From Combretum micranthum (Eukaryota; Streptophyta; Magnoliopsida; Myrtales; Combretaceae): a stretch of DNA of 64,000 nt. Both the position numbers and the translations under genes were made by a program. The DNA lies in the NCBI GenBank assembly GCA_024138025.1, contig JAMXBD010002843.1:1-64000 (forward strand), read 5' to 3'. Within the stretch, counting starts at the first letter, position 1. Each line of letters starts with the position of its first letter. The notes beneath the pieces are model-generated. The model ran no database searches, was not told the origin of the DNA, and saw only the letters and a program-made list of their open reading frames with translations. Positions 60,041-64,000 of this stretch are shown in pieces.

Positions 60041-60146
60041 TTAATAAGACAAGTTCTTCATCCAAAAGTTTTTCATCCAATCCACCCAGTTGAACATAAC
60101 AAATCCAGCCCTAGCACATTGATTTTCTATATAAGTAATGCTTTCC
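60041..60146 (-). pseudogene. PME copy 3 exon 5
   Basis: Acceptor TAG at 60149-60147, then ESITYIENQCARAGFVMFNW, VDWMKNFWMKNLSY and TAA at 60043-60041. It matches exon 5 of copies 1 and 2. Confidence 0.86.
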
Positions 60147-60534
60147 CTATTGATAACAAAGGAATTAGTAAAAATCAACATTATAGATGCAGCTTGTGGT
60201 ATCACTCTAATCAATAATTTTTTAGATATATTAATGAAAGGAAATATGTAAATTCGCCCTTTAAATTATTGCATAGGGATCGATTGACTACTTGAACTCC
60301 TAACCTGAATATCATATCCTCGTTACTTTTGAAAATAAACACATCTAATGCAAAATGCTGTAAAATATCAACATGGTCACCATCTTATCTTTTAACAACA
60401 ATTTTAAGATTTGATTATCGAAAAAAAAAATTAGGACTCAAGCAATAGTTTAGAATATCCTTAGGGTTTAAGGAATATATTGGTGTCCATCTAGTAGTTT
60501 AAAAGATGTATTTATGATTATCCCATTAGTAAAA

Positions 60535-60795
60535 TTTTGGGTAAATATTATAAATAGTATTGAATTTTGGTAAAATATACAACTAAATACCTGAATTTTG
60601 ATATCAATCAATTTAGTATTAAACTTTAAAATTTATATATTTAGTATCTAAAATTACTTTTTGTGTATATTAACCAATATTATAGAGATATTGTTAGCAT
60701 GCATGAAAAGTATTTTAGATAATAAATTGATCAATTTTAAAGTTTAGATACTTAATTACATATTTGGTATAATTTTAAGTACCATTTGTTACTGT
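60535..60795. mobile_element. Foldback MITE-like repeat, copy 3, in PME intron 4
   Basis: Contains 'tcaatcaatttagtattaaac' and the inverse-like 'gataataaattgatcaatttt'. Same plan as 11775-12135. Lies between exons 5 and 4 of PME copy 3. Confidence 0.5.
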
Positions 60796-60824
60796 AATCC
60801 TAAAATATTTAGATGAAAGCTTAC

Positions 60825-61060
60825 TCTTGACCACTGTAGTTCCATGCATGCCATCCTTGTTGCACCACAATATTCGACAAATCTATCTCATTAAAGGCTT
60901 CTCTCAAATATTTTCCATATGCTCTTCCAGGATAAGCAGATCCTATCACTTGACCTCCATTGAAGATGAAACTGCTATCCTCCTCTTCACTTGCTCTCCC
61001 CTGAGCTGCTATATGACCGGGGCCATTCAAAGCTGCTCTAGAGAAATTTAAAGTGCAATT
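60825..61060 (-). pseudogene. PME copy 3 exon 4
   Basis: Open: NCTLNFSRAALNGPGHIAAQ, SSFIFNGGQVIGSAYPGRAY, and LSNIVVQQGWHAWNYSGQE, with GTAAGC donor from 60824. The plus-strand frame over the same bases is a shadow. Confidence 0.9.
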
Positions 61061-61305
61061 CTGCATAATATATACAACATTTATCTAAGATTTGGATATA
61101 TATACCCTTAAAAATATTTTTATCCCTATAAAATTTGTAATTATGATATCACACCAAACTAGTATTTCAATGTTGTCAAAATCAGCTTAGCGCTTAACCT
61201 GAATATAATAGATGGTGAAAGGTCAATGGATAAAATTGAGTTGAACTATGATTTAAATAAATCGTGACTGTCAACCTGGATTTAACAACATTGAAAATGA
61301 CCTAC

Positions 61306-61500
61306 CCGGTAGATGGATTGGTCTGCACCCTATATGAAATCAATTGCCCCTTCAATGTAACATGAGTTAAAAAAAATGTGCCATCCCAAACCGTCTTGCA
61401 CGCTGATAAGAAACAACTATAGAAAGGCAGCTTTATTTGTCTTAATTTGAATTGGTGGTGCCCAAAGCGTTGGCCTTCCATCAATTAAGTTATGTGTATT
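61306..61500 (-). pseudogene. PME copy 3 exon 3, multiply broken
   Basis: NTHNLIDGRPTLWAPPIQIK, TNKAAF, then a shift into YSCFLSA, garbled QDTLWD region, then NSCYIEGAIDFI, TAG (TGG in copy 1), GADQSIYR. At least two compensating indels plus the stop within 100 bp. Acceptor CGACAG at 61506-61501, donor GTAGGT. Confidence 0.87.
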
Positions 61501-61884
61501 CTGTCGAAAGATCAAGCAACCTAGTTAGTTTAGTCCATTCTTTTTTAGAAGGATTTATCTTTAAAAATAGATAAATAAATAAAAATAAAGGTATTATTAT
61601 AATATATACATATATGTTTTGTATTGTCGTATGTACTAACAGCGCCAATCCCATGGTCTTGCCTTCATCCCTTAAAGGGAGAATAATACACTATGGGTAT
61701 ATCTGATTTCATCAATTTGTTTAGTGTACGGAAACCGTGCTATGTAATTCCTTTTTTTTTTTTTTTTTTTTAAACCAATTACATATTTTCAATTTTCATA
61801 TGAAAGGAGAATCAATCAATATCCATCCGCCATAAAAATAATGATTAAGCCCTAGGATCATTAAGGCATGCATAAATAATATAC

Positions 61885-62038
61885 CTTGAAACCCATATTT
61901 TGTGCTTTGAAGTTATCTGCTACAACTGCGAATGTACTATCTTGTTCAACATTGCCGCCAGCATCCCATTGAACTACATTATCCGATGGGCTCACTCCAT
62001 ATAACAATATATTAGACTTATCTATGATAACTTGTTCC
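61885..62038 (-). pseudogene. PME copy 3 exon 2
   Basis: Fully open: EQVIIDKSNILLYGVSPSDN, VVQWDAGGNVEQDSTFAVVA, DNFKAQNMGFK. Used here as the intact reference for locating the exon 2 lesions of copies 1 and 2. Confidence 0.9.
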
Positions 62039-62040
62039 CT

Positions 62041-62914
62041 TTATGGGAAAAAAAAGCATTAATACTATAAAAATGTAATACATAAAATGTTAAAACTTTT
62101 TTCATTCGATTTTTATACCACGAAAGCATTTATAAACTCTTTTATTGTATATGGGGAAAACTGTAGATATTAATTTAAGTTTTATAGCACCGTGGTAACA
62201 ACCAATTATAGATATTAATTACTTGTAAGTGAATGATGAGTCATTACTAATAGTAGTTGATTTGATTGTACTAGACCTCATCATGGGATGGGATCCCATC
62301 GGTCTATACTATCTCTGGTGCAAACTAATATAATAAAGTTCAAACCAACATAACCTATGTAAAATCAAATTTTATGACGTTCATAATAGAGAGACCATGT
62401 GACTTCTGAAAATTTGTTTCTCAAAATGATATATATAAAACCCTAATTTTATATGGCATATGGCATGATGGAAAAATAATATATAATTAAACCAAAACCT
62501 TTTGTGATCGATTCCATATAAGCATTTCAATTAATTAAAATGTAGAATAACTATGATTCGATTCACCATTTATTAAAATCCTATTTTTATAAATTTTGAT
62601 ATATAGGGAAAACTAGGACAGATCTATATATATATATATATATATTTCTGATTGATATTTATGGACAGGAATGGGGTATGTTAACAATGGATATTATACA
62701 TGTACATGTTATAGTGAAGGATTAAAAAAAAAAAAAAAAATAAAAAATAAATTATACCTAGAGAGAAATAGAAACTAACTAAAATAGCATAATACTCCTT
62801 GTTAGAAATGTAGCTTTTGGTGGGGTCTTAGTGCATGACAAGTGGAAAGCATGCATGAATATGGTGTGTGATAAAAACAAAGTTCAAAGAGAATGATCGG
62901 AAGTACTAAGTCTA
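62041..62914. other. PME copy 3 intron 1 or flank, no exon 1 seen
   Basis: AT-rich with a (TA)n tract at 62627-62645 and an A run at 62725-62740. No leader-encoding exon with a GTGAGT or GTAGAT donor was found. Confidence 0.45.
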
Positions 62915-63133
62915 TAATATCCCTTAAATATAGATGGTAGAACTCTAATCACAAAGGTGTCTTTTAGAGTAATAACTTGGAGTTCATCGAAACTCTAAAA
63001 TTAAGCATGTTTTGTGCAAAGCAATCCTAGGATAGGTGACCCCTCTAGGTAGTGATGGTCCTAAAAGGACAAACCATGTGGTGTGTGGCCAAAGCAAACA
63101 ATACCTCGGTGGGCAGAGTTTTGGGGCATTACA
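62915..63133 (+). repeat. Cassandra 5' LTR
   Basis: TAATATCCC...GGGGCATTACA; pairs with 63254-63467. The start TA is probably a mutated TG. Confidence 0.8.
62983..63060 (+). other. 5S-rRNA-like segment in Cassandra 5' LTR
   Basis: Follows the plant 5S sequence with changes: GAAACTCTAAAATTAAGCAT (A-box region), then CCTAGGATAGGTGACCCCTC (intermediate element and C-box region). In a real 5S gene these are the internal RNA polymerase III promoter. The first part of 5S is not recognisable, and this is not a genuine 5S rRNA gene. Confidence 0.75.
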
Positions 63134-63253
63134 GGTAGTATCAGAGCAATTCATCAGCCGAAAGTGGAGAAATGTGTCCTTATTGCCTGGTATGGTCATG
63201 GACCTATGTAACGAAACTGACCAGGACATCAATTCCATAAGTGGGGGAGTACA

Positions 63254-63467
63254 TGATATCCCTCAAATATAGATGGTGAAACTCTAATCACAGAGGTGCC
63301 TTTTGGTGTAATGGCTTAGAGTTTTAGAACTCTAAAGTTAAATGTGTTGTGCAGAACAATCCTAAGATGGGTGACTCTTTAGGAAGCGCATGCATTAAAA
63401 GGACAAACCATGTAGTATGTAGTCAAAGTGGACAATATCTCGGTAGGCCGAGTTTCAAGGCGTTGCA
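63254..63467 (+). repeat. Cassandra 3' LTR with 5S-like segment
   Basis: TGATATCCC...GGCGTTGCA. The 5S-like part at 63325-63392 reads AGAACTCTAAAGTTAAATGT and CCTAAGATGGGTGACTCTTT; GATGGGTGAC is identical to the 5S internal element. Confidence 0.82.
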
Positions 63468-64000
63468 AAGCCAAAAATAAATAAATAGATAAATAATAGG
63501 ACATTGGAAATATAATCTTCACAAGTCTCTCCAAAGCCCTAAACATATTTCAAATGTACAAAAGTACAAAAGCTTGGACTTGCAATTCTCAAAAGTGAAA
63601 TATACTGTAAGTTCAACTTGATTGATATTGTAATTTTTAAAACTTTTATTGGTGTTGCATGTTATTTATTATTAAATTAATATGTGAATGAGAAGCTACA
63701 TCGTATTGGAAAAGGAGTGTAATTGTTTTTATTGCTAGTATGGATTTCACATTTAAGGAATTCATCCTTGAAATTTGAATGGAAATATATATATATATAT
63801 CTAATTTAAATATTGATTTTCGAATTAAAATATGTCCTTGAGCTGCATTACTATCATCACATATTAATAAAACAAAGGTGAACACAACACTTTAATGCTC
63901 AATGTTCTAGTTTTTTTTTTTTTTTTTGAAAAATCAAGTGTACTAATATCATAAAATGTCGATAATGTAAAGATGAACAAGACACTTTGATGTTGTACGT
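63468..64000. other. Right edge, nothing recognised
   Basis: AT-rich, with a short (AT)n tract near 63786-63800 and a T run near 63911-63927. The minus frame 63646-63885 has no motif. Confidence 0.4.

Larger units (their letters stand above)
60041..62038 (-). pseudogene. Pectin methylesterase copy 3, exons 2-5
   Basis: Third CE8 pectinesterase of the cluster. Exon 2 (62038-61885) and exon 4 (61060-60825) are open; exon 5 (60146-60041) has a proper end; exon 3 (61500-61306) is wrecked. Exon 1 was not found in the 2 kb to the right: it is outside the window or lost. In exon 4 the catalytic region reads YPGRAYGKY, with Leu to Pro before GRA and Tyr in the Trp place as in copy 1. Splice sites match the other copies, so the exon structure is ancestral. 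Confidence 0.85.
62915..63467 (+). mobile_element. Cassandra-type TRIM retrotransposon
   Basis: 553 bp: LTRs 62915-63133 and 63254-63467, PBS-like GGTAGTATCAGAGC at 63134-63147 (initiator Met, one mismatch), polypurine AGTGGGGGAGTACA at 63240-63253, and only about 120 bp between the LTRs. No coding capacity, as for TRIMs. The LTRs contain sequence like the 3' half of plant 5S rRNA, the hallmark of Cassandra. It depends on other elements for its proteins. I see no clear target duplication. The overlapping open frames on both strands are not genes. Confidence 0.85.

Noticed and set aside
62983..63392. Possible genuine 5S rRNA genes
   Set aside because: Only the 3' half resembles 5S, with many changes, and it lies in LTRs beside a PBS and PPT; this is Cassandra.

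Overview
The window looks like accessory or pericentromeric nuclear DNA from a eudicot plant. It is very AT-rich, has intron-containing genes of plant type, and is dominated by plant LTR retrotransposons (Ty1/copia, Ty3/gypsy and a Cassandra-type TRIM), hAT-like MITEs and microsatellites. I cannot name the species. I saw no intact protein-coding gene, no tRNA gene and no CRISPR array. The only genic theme is a decayed tandem cluster of three pectin methylesterases (PMEs), all on the minus strand.

Layout: 0.4-1.1 kb is a LINE-type RNase H relic (minus). 2.4-4.4 kb holds a first copy of a dispersed repeat that I call R1, plus an AAGCTTG-rich repeat. 7.27-10.31 kb is PME copy 1: five exons, all splice sites and a TATA box preserved, broken by two single-base deletions. 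12.9-18.8 kb is R1 copies and fragments. 20.27-28.41 kb is a nested Ty1/copia element: its 5' LTR is split by an R1 copy, its gag by a 274-bp palindrome and a hAT-like element, and its protease by a second hAT-like element.

28.88-52.20 kb is best read as ONE PME gene (copy 2) stretched from about 3 kb to about 23 kb by insertions. Exon 5 lies at 28.88-28.98. A Tat/Ogre-like gag relic with large tandem repeats sits beyond the homologous intron 4. Exon 3 is cut by a 5.9-kb insertion (37.95-43.85). Exon 2 is at 46.09-46.25. Exon 1 is cut by a 5.2-kb Ty3/gypsy element (46.86-52.03) with recognisable LTRs, PBS, PPT, gag, protease, RT, RNase H and integrase. Exon 4 was not found.

53.28-54.62 kb is a gypsy derivative with most of its inside deleted. 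About 57-59.98 kb is an inverted R1 copy carrying a hairpin-like minisatellite. 60.04-62.04 kb is PME copy 3 (exons 2-5). 62.92-63.47 kb is a Cassandra-type TRIM whose LTRs contain 5S-rRNA-like promoter sequence.

I found no new enzymatic or defence system. The most unusual things are the exploded PME gene, a palindrome centred on a tRNA-Arg-type primer-binding site, and the R1 family with its hypervariable core.
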